A stretch of DNA of 33,129 bases, taken from contig NZ_JBMSDZ010000030.1 in NCBI RefSeq assembly GCF_049445995.1, positions 1-33,129 of the forward strand, in the 5' to 3' direction. Of this stretch, positions 1 through 10,398 are shown in pieces. The notes beneath the pieces were generated by a model. The model saw only the letters and a list, made by a program, of their open reading frames with translations, made no database searches and had not been told where the DNA came from. The position numbers were made by a program, and so were the translations under genes. Every line of letters starts with the position of its first letter. Positions within the stretch are counted from its first letter, which is position 1. The DNA comes from Dyella_A sp049445995 (lineage in GTDB: Bacteria > Pseudomonadota > Gammaproteobacteria > Xanthomonadales > Rhodanobacteraceae).

Positions 1-113
1 GAACGGCGCGGCAACGAGATCGAGCCGCAGCATACCCGACAGCGGGCCTCACCCGATGGGTGAGCGGGCGGGCTCGTGCAGGTGGCTGTGTGGTGCGGTT
101 TGGCAGGGAGAGG

Positions 114-527
114 TCACGGAGTCAGGATTCGATCAATCGCGTCCGATAGGGCCAAATTGCGATCGATTGACTCTGCTTGATCGTAGATGTGGACAGGAAC
201 CTGACCTGAGCGGAACAACTCAATCAGGCCACTCATTGTGTGTTTTCGATAGGAGCCCTCGAAGGGAAACCCGCTGCACAGCACTGCTGCGTCGAGTCGA
301 GGAAGCAGCTGTTTGATATTGTCGAAAATGTCTTCTTCGCTTTGTTCAAGGTGTGCGCCCGCGACACCGACCGCGACCAACCTCCTTGAGGTCGTCTGGC
401 CCAAGTCGACGCAAGTCCACCCCCGATTTGCTGCAGCCCGCATCAGCGACTCGCGGATGAATCCCATCGGATAGATAGCAACTTCAGACGTGATGTCTCT
501 ACCAAAGCGTGCAGCAGCTTCCGTCAT
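114..527 (-). CDS. Hypothetical protein, 137 aa, unknown function
   Basis: I do not recognise the family. The protein is soluble, with no signal peptide or membrane helix. It has a Rossmann-like hydrophobic/acidic pattern (an AAVLCSGFPFEG stretch near residue 80 and a VPVHIYDQAE stretch near residue 110). The ATG at 527 is supported by an AGGAG about 8 nt upstream that directly follows the stop of the preceding gene at 540, so the two are probably translated from one message. Base composition is visibly less G+C-rich than the genes to the right (for example A/T-rich runs near 310-340), which together with the broken neighbour suggests acquired DNA. It might be a small nucleotide- or nucleoside-processing enzyme, but that is only a guess from the alternating pattern. 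Confidence 0.6.
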   Translation of the reverse strand: MTEAAARFGRDITSEVAIYPMGFIRESLMRAAANRGWTCVDLGQTTSRRLVAVGVAGAHLEQSEEDIFDNIKQLLPRLDAAVLCSGFPFEGSYRKHTMSGLIELFRSGQVPVHIYDQAESIDRNLALSDAIDRILTP

Positions 528-539
528 GGCCGGGGCTCC

Positions 540-896
540 TCAAGCGCCGAATGGCGATCGTTCTTGGGTGAGCAGAAATTCGAATGAATCGATCACCTCT
601 CTGGTCCACTCTTTTTCCGGCTTGCCTTGCGGATGCCTTGCCACGACGTATCGGGTGTCTTCGAGGAAGCCGCGATCTTCAACATAGCGGCATTCAGGTT
701 TTGAAATATGGCGGCCTTTGCTGAGGAATGGCCTTGCCCAGTCAACTCCAGTCAGGAATAACAGCCGCTTCGGCTTGTAAAGCTCCACCTCCAGATTGAA
801 CAACTCGCGGCATCCTTCGAACTGGATTCTGCGCAGAGTCTGACTCGGATTGCCCTTGTCATGACGGGACAGTTTGTACAAATTCGACCAGACCAA
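540..896 (-). pseudogene. C-terminal fragment of a uracil-DNA-glycosylase-like protein
   Basis: The frame reads VWSNLYKLSRHDKGNPS, then a KPKRLLFLTGVDW strand, then YVVARHPQGKPE. The order of a NL-K motif, a buried strand reporting the hydrophobic 'lLFLTG' segment and a final HP motif is what I associate with UDG-superfamily domains, where the first glycine/aspartate motif lies about 100 residues earlier. Here there is no such N-terminal half: upstream the frame is open for only about 30 unconvincing codons before a TAG near 975, and the only start in place is TTG at 896. A 9-bp direct repeat GACCAAGTG (891-899 and 904-912) sits at the break. I read this as a 5'-truncated gene. The family call is tentative; a short intact hypothetical gene is the alternative. 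Confidence 0.45.
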
Positions 897-982
897 GTGC
901 GACGACCAAGTGTTGTGCGTTGTATTGCAGTCGTCGCAGTGGTGTCCTGGTCTGTTGATGTCAGCTATGCCTAGCTACGACG

Positions 983-1543
983 TCAATTCGCGCTATTGGT
1001 TGGCGTCGCGACGGCTGCGGCCGGCTGCTGCGCGACGAGCGCGTTGATCTCCGCCAGGATTCCGTCGAGATCGCTTTCGTCGTAGCCCACGTGCAGGTGC
1101 ACGAGGGTGCCGTCACGCTGGAACATCGCCATCACCGGGATGCCGTCGTCGCTGCCGTAGGGCCTGCCGACGGCGCCGTCGCCGTCCCGGCTCATCAGCA
1201 GGTCGGGCAGGATGCGGTGCATGTTGCGCGCGACGGTGGCGAAGGTGCGCACGCTTTCCATGTGGTTCACCGCCACGATCTGCAGCGGCAGGTGCCGCTG
1301 CGTCGCCACCTGCTGGATGTTCGCAAGGGTCGGCAGCTCCTTCATGCAGTAGCCGCACCAGGTGGCCCAGAAGCTCACCACCACCACCTTGCCGCGCAGC
1401 GACGATAGCGTGAGGTATGTGCCGTCGCGGGTGACGCCCAGCGCGTCGGGCGGCGTGTCGCCCGGGTGCAGCGTCGACGCCGCCAGGGCGCCGGTGCAGG
1501 TGAGCAGGCAGGCAAACAGCACGGCCATCTGACGCATGAGCAT
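983..1543 (-). CDS. TlpA-like periplasmic thioredoxin-fold protein
   Basis: This 186-aa protein has a Sec signal peptide (residues 1-22, Ala-Leu-Ala-Ala end), then a thioredoxin fold of the TlpA/ResA type. The redox motif is W-C-G-Y-C with Cys63 and Cys66, preceded by the usual VVVSFWATW strand, and the conserved cis-proline is Pro136 in a GIPVM segment. Family members keep apocytochrome or other exported protein cysteines reduced. The GY dipeptide between the cysteines is not diagnostic of one partner, and no cytochrome-maturation gene is adjacent. The C-terminal tail (about residues 170-186) is Ala/Pro-rich and probably disordered. An alternative start is Met3; the region before the start has no strong Shine-Dalgarno. 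Confidence 0.85.
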   Translation of the reverse strand: MLMRQMAVLFACLLTCTGALAASTLHPGDTPPDALGVTRDGTYLTLSSLRGKVVVVSFWATWCGYCMKELPTLANIQQVATQRHLPLQIVAVNHMESVRTFATVARNMHRILPDLLMSRDGDGAVGRPYGSDDGIPVMAMFQRDGTLVHLHVGYDESDLDGILAEINALVAQQPAAAVATPTNSAN

Positions 1544-1623
1544 TCCCCCCCCTTGGATTCTGTGCAGCGTAGCAATTGCTTCGATCCGCCGACAGGGCCA
1601 GGGCGGTCGACGTTCACACCAAG

Positions 1624-1648
1624 AAAAACGCCCGGCGGTGCCGGGCGT
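1624..1648 (-). terminator. Rho-independent terminator after the acyl-CoA dehydrogenase gene
   Basis: Nine-bp perfect stem ACGCCCGGC / GCCGGGCGT with a 3-nt loop, followed on the minus strand by five T residues (A1624-A1628 on the plus strand). It lies just after the stop at 1671, in the right orientation to end the lipoprotein-acyl-CoA dehydrogenase transcript. Confidence 0.85.
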
Positions 1649-1670
1649 CTCGTGTGCGCGCGGCGGCGGC

Positions 1671-3461
<1,791 letters not shown>

Positions 3462-3503
3462 GGCGATGTCCTTCGGTGGAATGGGTGGAACGGGATCAGC
3501 GGA

Positions 3504-3986
3504 TCAGCGGAACGTGCCGGGGATGCCCGGCACCGGCGAAAGCCAGTCGTTACCGCTGAAGTCGAAGCTGCGCGGCTGCTTTTCCTGCTCGGGTTTGGCG
3601 GTGGCGCGGCCGCTGACGCGGTAGGCCAGCGAGCCGCCGCTGCCCTTGGCCGCGGTGGCGGCGAGCGCCTTGCTCATCTGCGGCGTGGGCAGCACGTCGA
3701 GTTCGACGATGTCGCCGGACAGCGCCGGGATGTCGCGCTTGAAGGTGCCGTGCAGGCGCACCGGCACCCCCTCGGCCACCTGCAGCGTGCCTTCGATCGC
3801 GGTGAAATCCATCTCGCCGTAGCTGTTGTTCTGGATGCGCACGGTGAGGTGCCACAACCCGTCGGACTGCACCTGCAACTGCTGGATGCTCACCGCCGGC
3901 GGAAACACGCTCTTGCGCGGCGGCCCGCAGGCGAGCAGGCCCAGGGCGAGCACGGCGGGGACGATCCAGCGCAGCAGACGCATCAC
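3504..3986 (-). CDS. LEA type 2-like outer-membrane or inner-membrane lipoprotein
   Basis: A 160-aa protein with a lipoprotein signal: charged MMRLLR start, hydrophobic run, and lipobox L-L-A-C with the lipidated cysteine at position 20. The residue after Cys is Gly, not Asp, so export to the outer membrane is possible. The mature part resembles the WHy/LEA2 fold, with an LTVRIQNNSYGEMDF segment typical of that beta-sandwich and an LELDVLP-like strand later. The function of these bacterial lipoproteins is not known. It is the first gene of a two-gene unit with the acyl-CoA dehydrogenase. The ATG at 3986 has GGAGAA 8 nt upstream, directly abutting the predicted operator. Confidence 0.8.
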   Translation of the reverse strand: MMRLLRWIVPAVLALGLLACGPPRKSVFPPAVSIQQLQVQSDGLWHLTVRIQNNSYGEMDFTAIEGTLQVAEGVPVRLHGTFKRDIPALSGDIVELDVLPTPQMSKALAATAAKGSGGSLAYRVSGRATAKPEQEKQPRSFDFSGNDWLSPVPGIPGTFR

Positions 3987-3994
3987 GGCTTCTC

Positions 3995-4022
3995 CAAACG
4001 ATCGTTTGAATGCTCGATTCTA
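3995..4022 (-). promoter_or_regulatory. Promoter with PsrA-like operator ahead of the lipoprotein/acyl-CoA dehydrogenase unit
   Basis: CAAACGATCGTTTG (3995-4008) is a perfect 14-bp palindrome matching the published PsrA pattern (G/C)AAAC-N(2-4)-GTTT(G/C). On the minus strand a TAGAAT -10 candidate lies at 4017-4022, with a weak TTTCGG -35 candidate 18 bp upstream (4041-4046). The expected start of transcription falls just before the palindrome, the classic place for a repressor. PsrA is a TetR-family regulator of fatty-acid degradation in gammaproteobacteria, which agrees with the gene it would control. Another TetR-type protein could be the real ligand. Confidence 0.55.
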
Positions 4023-4256
4023 ACCATCTTTGCGTGGTGGCCGAAACCGCCACGGGCGTGCGCGGGATGTCGCAGCTGGGGTGGGCGCTGGTGCCGAGGG
4101 GTTCAATGACGACTGCGGTTGAAGGGGCCTCAGCCCCAACAGCTTCGGACGGATGGGTGGCGTCCCTGCCGCGTCATGGCGTTGAGCCGGGGCGGCGGTT
4201 TCAACGATCACCTCGAACGGGCATCATCGGCGTTTGCCCCTCACCGGATCTTCTAC

Positions 4257-4724
4257 ATGCCCGCACGTTTCATCGCCCGCCGCTCGCCCATCCACGGCAA
4301 CGGCGTGTTCGCCACCGAGGTCATCCGCAAGGGCGAGGAAATCGTCCAGTACAAGGGCACGCTGATGACCCACGACGAGGCGGACGCCATGTACGGCGAC
4401 GGCGGCGAGACCGGGCACACGTTCCTGTTCACGCTCAACGACGAGTACATCATCGACGCCAACCGCAAGGGCAACACGGCGCGCTGGATCAACCACAGCT
4501 GCAACCCGAACTGCCGCGCGGTGATCGAGGAGAGCGCCAGCGGCGACCCGCGCCGGGACCGGGTGCTGATCGAGGCGATCCGCACCATCAAGCCCGGCGA
4601 AGAGCTCACCTACAACTACGGCATCGTGCTCGAAGTGCCGTACACCGCGCGGCTGAAGAAGCTGTGGCAGTGCCTGTGCGGCTCGCCCGGATGCACCGGC
4701 ACGCTGCTGCAGCCCAAGCGCTGA
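4257..4724 (+). CDS. Small SET-domain protein (putative protein lysine methyltransferase)
   Basis: A 155-aa protein that is almost only a SET domain. It has the opening GxG loop (SPIHGNGVFA, 10-19), the RWINHSCNPNC motif at 76-86 that forms the SAM-binding pseudoknot, ELTYNYG at 116-122 with the catalytic tyrosine, and a post-SET zinc knot formed by Cys139, Cys141 and Cys146 together with Cys86. All residues needed for SAM-dependent lysine methylation look intact; the target protein is unknown. I take ATG 4257 because homology begins there; in-frame ATG 4176 and TTG 4119 add residues that look like random translation. No clear Shine-Dalgarno is visible before 4257. Bacterial SET proteins of this size are known in several phyla, and eukaryotic origin is often proposed. 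Confidence 0.85.
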   Translation: MPARFIARRSPIHGNGVFATEVIRKGEEIVQYKGTLMTHDEADAMYGDGGETGHTFLFTLNDEYIIDANRKGNTARWINHSCNPNCRAVIEESASGDPRRDRVLIEAIRTIKPGEELTYNYGIVLEVPYTARLKKLWQCLCGSPGCTGTLLQPKR

Positions 4725-4787
4725 GGGTCATATTCCGCCGCGCACCGCGCATCGTCGATGCCCTTCATCCCGCCGTGTCGTGGATGG

Positions 4788-4815
4788 TGTAGGAGCCCCC
4801 ACCTTGTGGGCGACC
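4788..4815 (+). repeat. REP-like hairpin (TGTAGGAG type)
   Basis: The TGTAGGAG head is followed by a CCCAC-CTT-GTGGG stem and the CGACCGACG tail. It belongs to the same family as the elements at 11052, 16986, 17075 and 17143, and lies in the 243-bp space between the converging SET and glpK genes. No other feature is evident in that space. Confidence 0.6.
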
Positions 4816-4967
4816 GACGCGGCGGTGTGGCGAAGGCGGGTCGCGCGCAGGGCCTGCCCTCGACTCGATCGAGGGGTGCGCTCCTTGTACGGGGGGTCGC
4901 CAGGCTTCTTGTCTCACGGCACAGTCGCTCGCTACGTGAAAAAGGACGCGCAGTTGCCTTTTGGGAC

Positions 4968-6464
<1,497 letters not shown>

Positions 6465-6583
6465 GAGTGACTCCTGGCAAAGCGGCGTTTGACGGCGGAT
6501 GACAGCGGGCCGATGGCGCCTGCGGATTTTTCATCGAGGGGCCGGCGCGCGCAGGCGGCCGGCATGGTCAGGCAGGGAATGTC

Positions 6584-7426
6584 TCAGGCGGTTGCATCGG
6601 ACGCCGCCGGTTGCACGCGGCCGGCCGGCGCCAGCGCCAGCGCGCGCTGGCGTGCCGGCAGGAACGGGTAGATCAGCCAGCGATAGGCGCCGCCGCCGAT
6701 CACGCCGCCGATCAGCGGGCCGACGATGGGGATCCACCAGTAATTGTCCGGCGACGGCAATGCCGACTTGCCCCAGCCGGCGAAGAACGCGAACAGGCGC
6801 GGGCCGAAGTCGCGTGCCGGATTGATCGCCCACGCTTCGAGGTAGCCCATCGAGGCGCCGATGGTGGCCACCAGCAGGCCGATGATCAGCGCGCCGGAGT
6901 TGGCGCCCGGCGCCATCTCGTTGTACTGCTCGGTGATCGCGAAGATGCCGAACAGCAGGAACGCGGTGAGCACGATCTGGTCCAGCAGAGCGTGCATCGG
7001 CGTGATCGCCAGTCCCGGATGGGTGAAGAACACGCCCGCCGCGCCGCCGCCGACGCGGGTCAGCTGGTGGGTGGCGTTGTAGTGGTCGATCACCGGCTGG
7101 AACAGCAGATAGACGATCGCCGCGCCGAGAAAGGCACCGATCACCTGCGCCACCCAGTACGGCAGCACCTTCTTCCACGGGAAACCGCGGAAGATCGCCA
7201 GCGCCAGCGTCACCGCCGGGTTGGCATGGGTGCCCGATACCGACCCGGTGACGTAGATCGCCAGCGTCACCGCCAGACCCCACGCCATGCACACGCCCCA
7301 GTAGGCGTTGAGGTAGGGGCTGGGGTCGTACAGCACGTACATGCAGGCGACCGAGTCGCCCAGCGCGATGATGATGAAGATGGCGACCGCTTCGGAAATC
7401 AGTTCGCCGAGCAGTTGGCGGTTCAT
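6584..7426 (-). CDS. glpF: Glycerol uptake facilitator (aquaglyceroporin)
   Basis: A 280-aa MIP-family channel with six transmembrane helices and the two half-helices carrying NPA motifs: HANPAVT in the first half and NPARDFGPR in the second. The Asp after NPAR is the usual mark of glycerol-conducting members, as opposed to water-only aquaporins. The start is ATG 7426, preceded by GGAGGTGACGGC; a much longer frame upstream has no family similarity. The stop of a 41-codon ORF overlaps this start as ATGA, so translation of the channel may be coupled. The C-terminus (about residues 255-280) is Ala/Arg-rich and cytoplasmic. It lies between glpD and glpK, fitting uptake followed by phosphorylation. 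Confidence 0.97.
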   Translation of the reverse strand: MNRQLLGELISEAVAIFIIIALGDSVACMYVLYDPSPYLNAYWGVCMAWGLAVTLAIYVTGSVSGTHANPAVTLALAIFRGFPWKKVLPYWVAQVIGAFLGAAIVYLLFQPVIDHYNATHQLTRVGGGAAGVFFTHPGLAITPMHALLDQIVLTAFLLFGIFAITEQYNEMAPGANSGALIIGLLVATIGASMGYLEAWAINPARDFGPRLFAFFAGWGKSALPSPDNYWWIPIVGPLIGGVIGGGAYRWLIYPFLPARQRALALAPAGRVQPAASDATA

Positions 7427-7548
7427 GCCGTCACCTCCGGCGCGGGCAAGACGGGAAGTGTCCCGTGGGGCCGGGCGATGCCGGCACGGGCGGTGTGCCC
7501 GCGCGGGGCCTGCGATTGCGGGTGTTTCACTGCATTGCGGTACGACAT
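7423..7548 (-). CDS. Small basic ORF, 41 codons, stop-start coupled to glpF
   Basis: ATG 7548 is preceded by GGAGGGAG about 6-9 nt upstream, one of the best Shine-Dalgarno sequences in the window. The peptide starts MSYRNAVKHPQSQ and ends LPAPEVTA; it is basic, Pro/Ala-rich, with no membrane helix and no recognised family. The TGA overlaps the glpF ATG by ATGA. It could be a leader ORF setting glpF translation, a small protein, or chance in GC-rich DNA. The 155-bp space between it and the glpD stop also contains a 7-bp stem CCGGGGC/GCCCCGG at 7636-7655 without a T-tract. Confidence 0.38.
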   Translation of the reverse strand: MSYRNAVKHPQSQAPRGHTARAGIARPHGTLPVLPAPEVTA

Positions 7549-7703
7549 GCTGCGCTCCCTCCGGTGATGGGCGGTCGTGTCCGGCCCCCGCCGGATCGCG
7601 ACCTCGGTGTTTTTCAGGACACGGCGCTGGGCTCCCCGGGGCGGTGTGGCCCCGGCATGGCCGCGTGACGACAGTGGTTGCAGCGGAACCCGGCGCGAAG
7701 CGC

Positions 7704-9221
7704 TCAGGCGCTGGCGCGTGTGTCGGTGCGCGGCGGCGCTTCGGCCAGATAGGCATGGAGCCGGGCGACATCCGGCGCGGCGATGCGCAGCCCCAGCTTG
7801 CTGCGGCGCCAGAGGATGTCCTCGGCGGTTGCCGCCCATTCGTGGCGGCGCAGGTAATCCACTTCGGCCTGGTACAGATCGGCGCCGAAATGCTCGCCCA
7901 GTGCGGCCAGCGAGGTGGCCGCGCCGATCACCGTGGCGCTGCGCGTGCCGTAATTGCGCACCAGCCGCGATGCCATCGTCTCGGGCAGCCACGGATGGCG
8001 CTGGCACAGTTCCCGCCGCAGCGCCTCGATGTCGCGGCGCTCGCCGCCGGGCAGCGGCCTGTCGGATCGGCCGGTCCATGCGCCGGCGCGGGTGGGCAGC
8101 ACGTCGGCGAGACGGTCCACCGCCTCCTCGCCGAGCCGGCGATAGGTGGTGAGCTTGCCGCCGAACACGTTCAGCAGCGGCGCGCCGTCGGTGTCGAGTT
8201 CGAGCTGGTAGTCGCGGGTGATTTCCGAGGCGTTGTCTTCCTCGTCGTCCAGCAGCGGGCGCACGCCGCTGTAGCTCCACACCACGTCGGCGGGCGAGAT
8301 CGAGCGGCGGAAATAACGGTTCACGGCATCGCACAGGTAGCGCGTCTCGTCGGCGTCGATGTGCGGTGCCGCGGGATCGTCGGTGTATTCCACGTCGGTC
8401 GTGCCGATCAGGGTGTAGTCGTGCTCGTAGGGAATCGCGAACACGATGCGCCGATCCGGCTGCTGGAAGATGTACGCGTGGTCGTGGTCGAACATGCGCG
8501 GCACCACGATGTGGCTGCCCTTGACCAGGCGCAGCGAGTGGTCGTGGCCCACGCCCGCCACCTCGTCCAGAAACTGCACGGCCCAGGGTCCGGCCGCGTT
8601 GACCAGCGCCCGGGTCCGGACCGTGCGCGGCATGTCGTCGGCCGTCTGCAGCTCGACGATCCAGCCGGTGGCGGAGCGGGTGGCCCGCACGCAGCGGGTG
8701 CGCGGCAGGATGGTGGCGCCCAGCGCCTGCGCGTCCATCGCGTTGAGCACCACCAGGCGGGCATCCTGCACCCAGGCGTCGGAGTAGACGAAGCCGGTGT
8801 GGAATTCCTCGCGCAGCGGCGCACCCAGGGCATTGCCGGTCAGTCGGAGCCGGCGCGATCCGGCCAGGCTGCGTTTGCCGCGGCCAAGGTGGTCGTAGAG
8901 CAGCAGGCCCAGCCGGATCATCCACGCCGGGCGCAGGTGCGACTGGTGCGGCAGCACGAAACGCAGTGGCCAGATGATGTGCGGCGCGACGCGCAGCAGC
9001 ACTTCGCGCTCGGCCAGCGCCTTGCCGACCAGCGCGAATTCGAACTGTTCCAGGTAGCGCAGGCCGCCGTGGATCAGCTTGGTGCTGGCGCTGGAGGTGT
9101 GCGCAGCGAGATCGTCGCGCTCGCACAGGCACACCGAAAGCCCGCGACCGGCGGCGTCGCGGGCGATACCCGCGCCGTTGATGCCGCCACCCACCACCAG
9201 TACATCGAACTGCTCCGCCAT
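7704..9221 (-). CDS. glpD: Aerobic glycerol-3-phosphate dehydrogenase (FAD-dependent)
   Basis: A 505-aa flavoprotein oxidising sn-glycerol 3-phosphate to dihydroxyacetone phosphate and passing electrons to quinone at the inner membrane. The N-terminal dinucleotide-binding motif is VVGGGINGAGIARDAAGRG, followed by the family's LIHGGLRYLEQ and later the GVRPLLDDE and GGKLTTYR segments. Start choice: ATG 9221 has GGAG with a 6-nt spacer, whereas ATG 9233 just upstream lacks one. The C-terminal DAO_C-like domain (about 390-500) is complete. It lies 224 bp downstream of glpR, and that gap holds several putative GlpR half-sites, so induction by glycerol 3-phosphate is likely. Confidence 0.97.
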   Translation of the reverse strand: MAEQFDVLVVGGGINGAGIARDAAGRGLSVCLCERDDLAAHTSSASTKLIHGGLRYLEQFEFALVGKALAEREVLLRVAPHIIWPLRFVLPHQSHLRPAWMIRLGLLLYDHLGRGKRSLAGSRRLRLTGNALGAPLREEFHTGFVYSDAWVQDARLVVLNAMDAQALGATILPRTRCVRATRSATGWIVELQTADDMPRTVRTRALVNAAGPWAVQFLDEVAGVGHDHSLRLVKGSHIVVPRMFDHDHAYIFQQPDRRIVFAIPYEHDYTLIGTTDVEYTDDPAAPHIDADETRYLCDAVNRYFRRSISPADVVWSYSGVRPLLDDEEDNASEITRDYQLELDTDGAPLLNVFGGKLTTYRRLGEEAVDRLADVLPTRAGAWTGRSDRPLPGGERRDIEALRRELCQRHPWLPETMASRLVRNYGTRSATVIGAATSLAALGEHFGADLYQAEVDYLRRHEWAATAEDILWRRSKLGLRIAAPDVARLHAYLAEAPPRTDTRASA

Positions 9222-9269
9222 GACGGGCTCCATGGGTTGATGATCGATTTCGCTCTCATCCGGCCACTA

Positions 9270-9361
9270 TATGCTCGAAATAGAACATTCCTGCGGTTTT
9301 TTTTGGAGTGTAAAGTTCGATATCGATCGTTTGCGATGGTATTCGAACATTTTCAAACATT
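9270..9361 (-). promoter_or_regulatory. Putative GlpR operator cluster ahead of glpD
   Basis: TATGCTCG-AAAT-AGAACATT (9270-9289) is an inverted repeat close to the half-site (A/T)ATG(T/C)TCG described for DeoR-family GlpR. Two more half-sites in the same orientation, CGAACATT (9344-9351) and CAAACATT (9354-9361), are spaced 10 bp, one helical turn. A TCGATATCGA palindrome (9317-9326) lies between. The whole gap is much more A/T-rich than its surroundings, as expected for a promoter; I could not fix a single -35/-10 pair. Confidence 0.5.
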
Positions 9362-9445
9362 GCACGCTGCACTGCAGCGCACGTGGACCGGACCGGGGCG
9401 GCGGGCATGCGGACCGGCCACGGAGCGTAGCGGGGGTATGCGGCG

Positions 9446-10228
9446 TCAGCGGCCGGTGGCATGGGCCACGTGCAGATGCACGCCGGCCTCGGCCACCACC
9501 GCGGCGATATCCGCCGGTGGGGCGCGATCGGTGAACCAGGCGCCCACCGCGGAGATGTGCCCGAGCCGGACCAGCGCGTTGCGCCCCAGCTTGCTCTGGT
9601 CGGCGGCCAGGTAGACCTGGCGCGAGTGCTCGATGATGGCCTGCGCCACGCGCACTTCCTGCAGGTCGAAATCCAGCAGCGTGCCGTCCGGCTCGATGCC
9701 GGAAATGCCGATCACGCCGAAGTCCACCTTGAACTGGCTGACCAGGTCGATCGCCGGCTGGCCGGTGACCCCGTGGTCGCGCCCGCGCACCACGCCACCG
9801 GCCACGATCACCTCGAAGCTGGGGTTGTCGCTGAGCATGATCGCCACGTTGAGGTTGTTGGTGATCACGCGCAGGCCGCTGTGGCCCATCAGCGCGCGCG
9901 CCACTTCCTCGTTGGTGGTGCCGAGATTGATGAACAGCGAGGCGTCGTCGGGAATGTGCTCGGCCACCAGCGCGGCGATGCGGCGTTTCTCGTCCTGCTG
10001 CAATGCCTGGCGCGTGGTGTAGGCCACGTTCTCCACGCTGGAGGGCAGGCTCACGCCGCCGTGGTAGCGGCGCAGCAGGCCGGCATCGCAGAGGGTGCCC
10101 AGGTCGCGACGGATGGTCTGCGGGGTGACGTCGAACTGGCTGGCCAGTGCCTCCACGGTGGCGAAGCCGTCCCTGCGGACCTGGGCCATCAGCTGCTGCT
10201 GCCGCGGGTTGAGTTCCAGCTCGTTCAT
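9446..10228 (-). CDS. glpR: DeoR-family glycerol-3-phosphate regulon repressor
   Basis: A 260-aa DeoR-family repressor. The N-terminal helix-turn-helix is VEALASQFDVTPQTIRRDLGTLCDAGLLRRYHGG (about residues 22-56), with the signature TIRRDL recognition helix. The remaining part is the DeoRC sugar-phosphate sensor domain, containing INLGTTNEEVARAL, VITNNLNVAI, GGVVRGRDHGVTG and DFGVIGISGI. Start ATG 10228 is where homology begins; the frame is open further upstream without similarity. It heads the glpR-glpD-glpF-glpK series on the same strand and is divergent from the PfpI-like gene. In this family binding of glycerol 3-phosphate releases the repressor from DNA. Confidence 0.94.
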   Translation of the reverse strand: MNELELNPRQQQLMAQVRRDGFATVEALASQFDVTPQTIRRDLGTLCDAGLLRRYHGGVSLPSSVENVAYTTRQALQQDEKRRIAALVAEHIPDDASLFINLGTTNEEVARALMGHSGLRVITNNLNVAIMLSDNPSFEVIVAGGVVRGRDHGVTGQPAIDLVSQFKVDFGVIGISGIEPDGTLLDFDLQEVRVAQAIIEHSRQVYLAADQSKLGRNALVRLGHISAVGAWFTDRAPPADIAAVVAEAGVHLHVAHATGR

Positions 10229-10242
10229 CGCATTCGCCGACA

Positions 10243-10255
10243 CGAAACCGTTTCG
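10243..10255. promoter_or_regulatory. Short palindrome in the glpR/PfpI divergent gap
   Basis: CGAAAC-C-GTTTCG is an exact 6-1-6 inverted repeat 15 bp before the glpR start. It could be a repressor site; the spacing (1 nt) does not fit the PsrA pattern and no protein can be assigned. Confidence 0.3.
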
Positions 10256-10398
10256 ATGGTAGCGCAGTGCGGTGTTCAACCCATCGCTCAACCCATCGCT
10301 GCGCCCACGCTCACGGCGGCAATACATTCCGGCGACGCGCACGCCATGCCGCGCTTGCCATGCTGGAGAATGTTTTCCACGCGAAGGAGCGTGCTTCC

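Noticed and set aside
7636..7655. CCGGGGC/GCCCCGG hairpin between glpD and the small ORF as a terminator
   Set aside because: No T-tract on either side; at most a processing or pausing structure.
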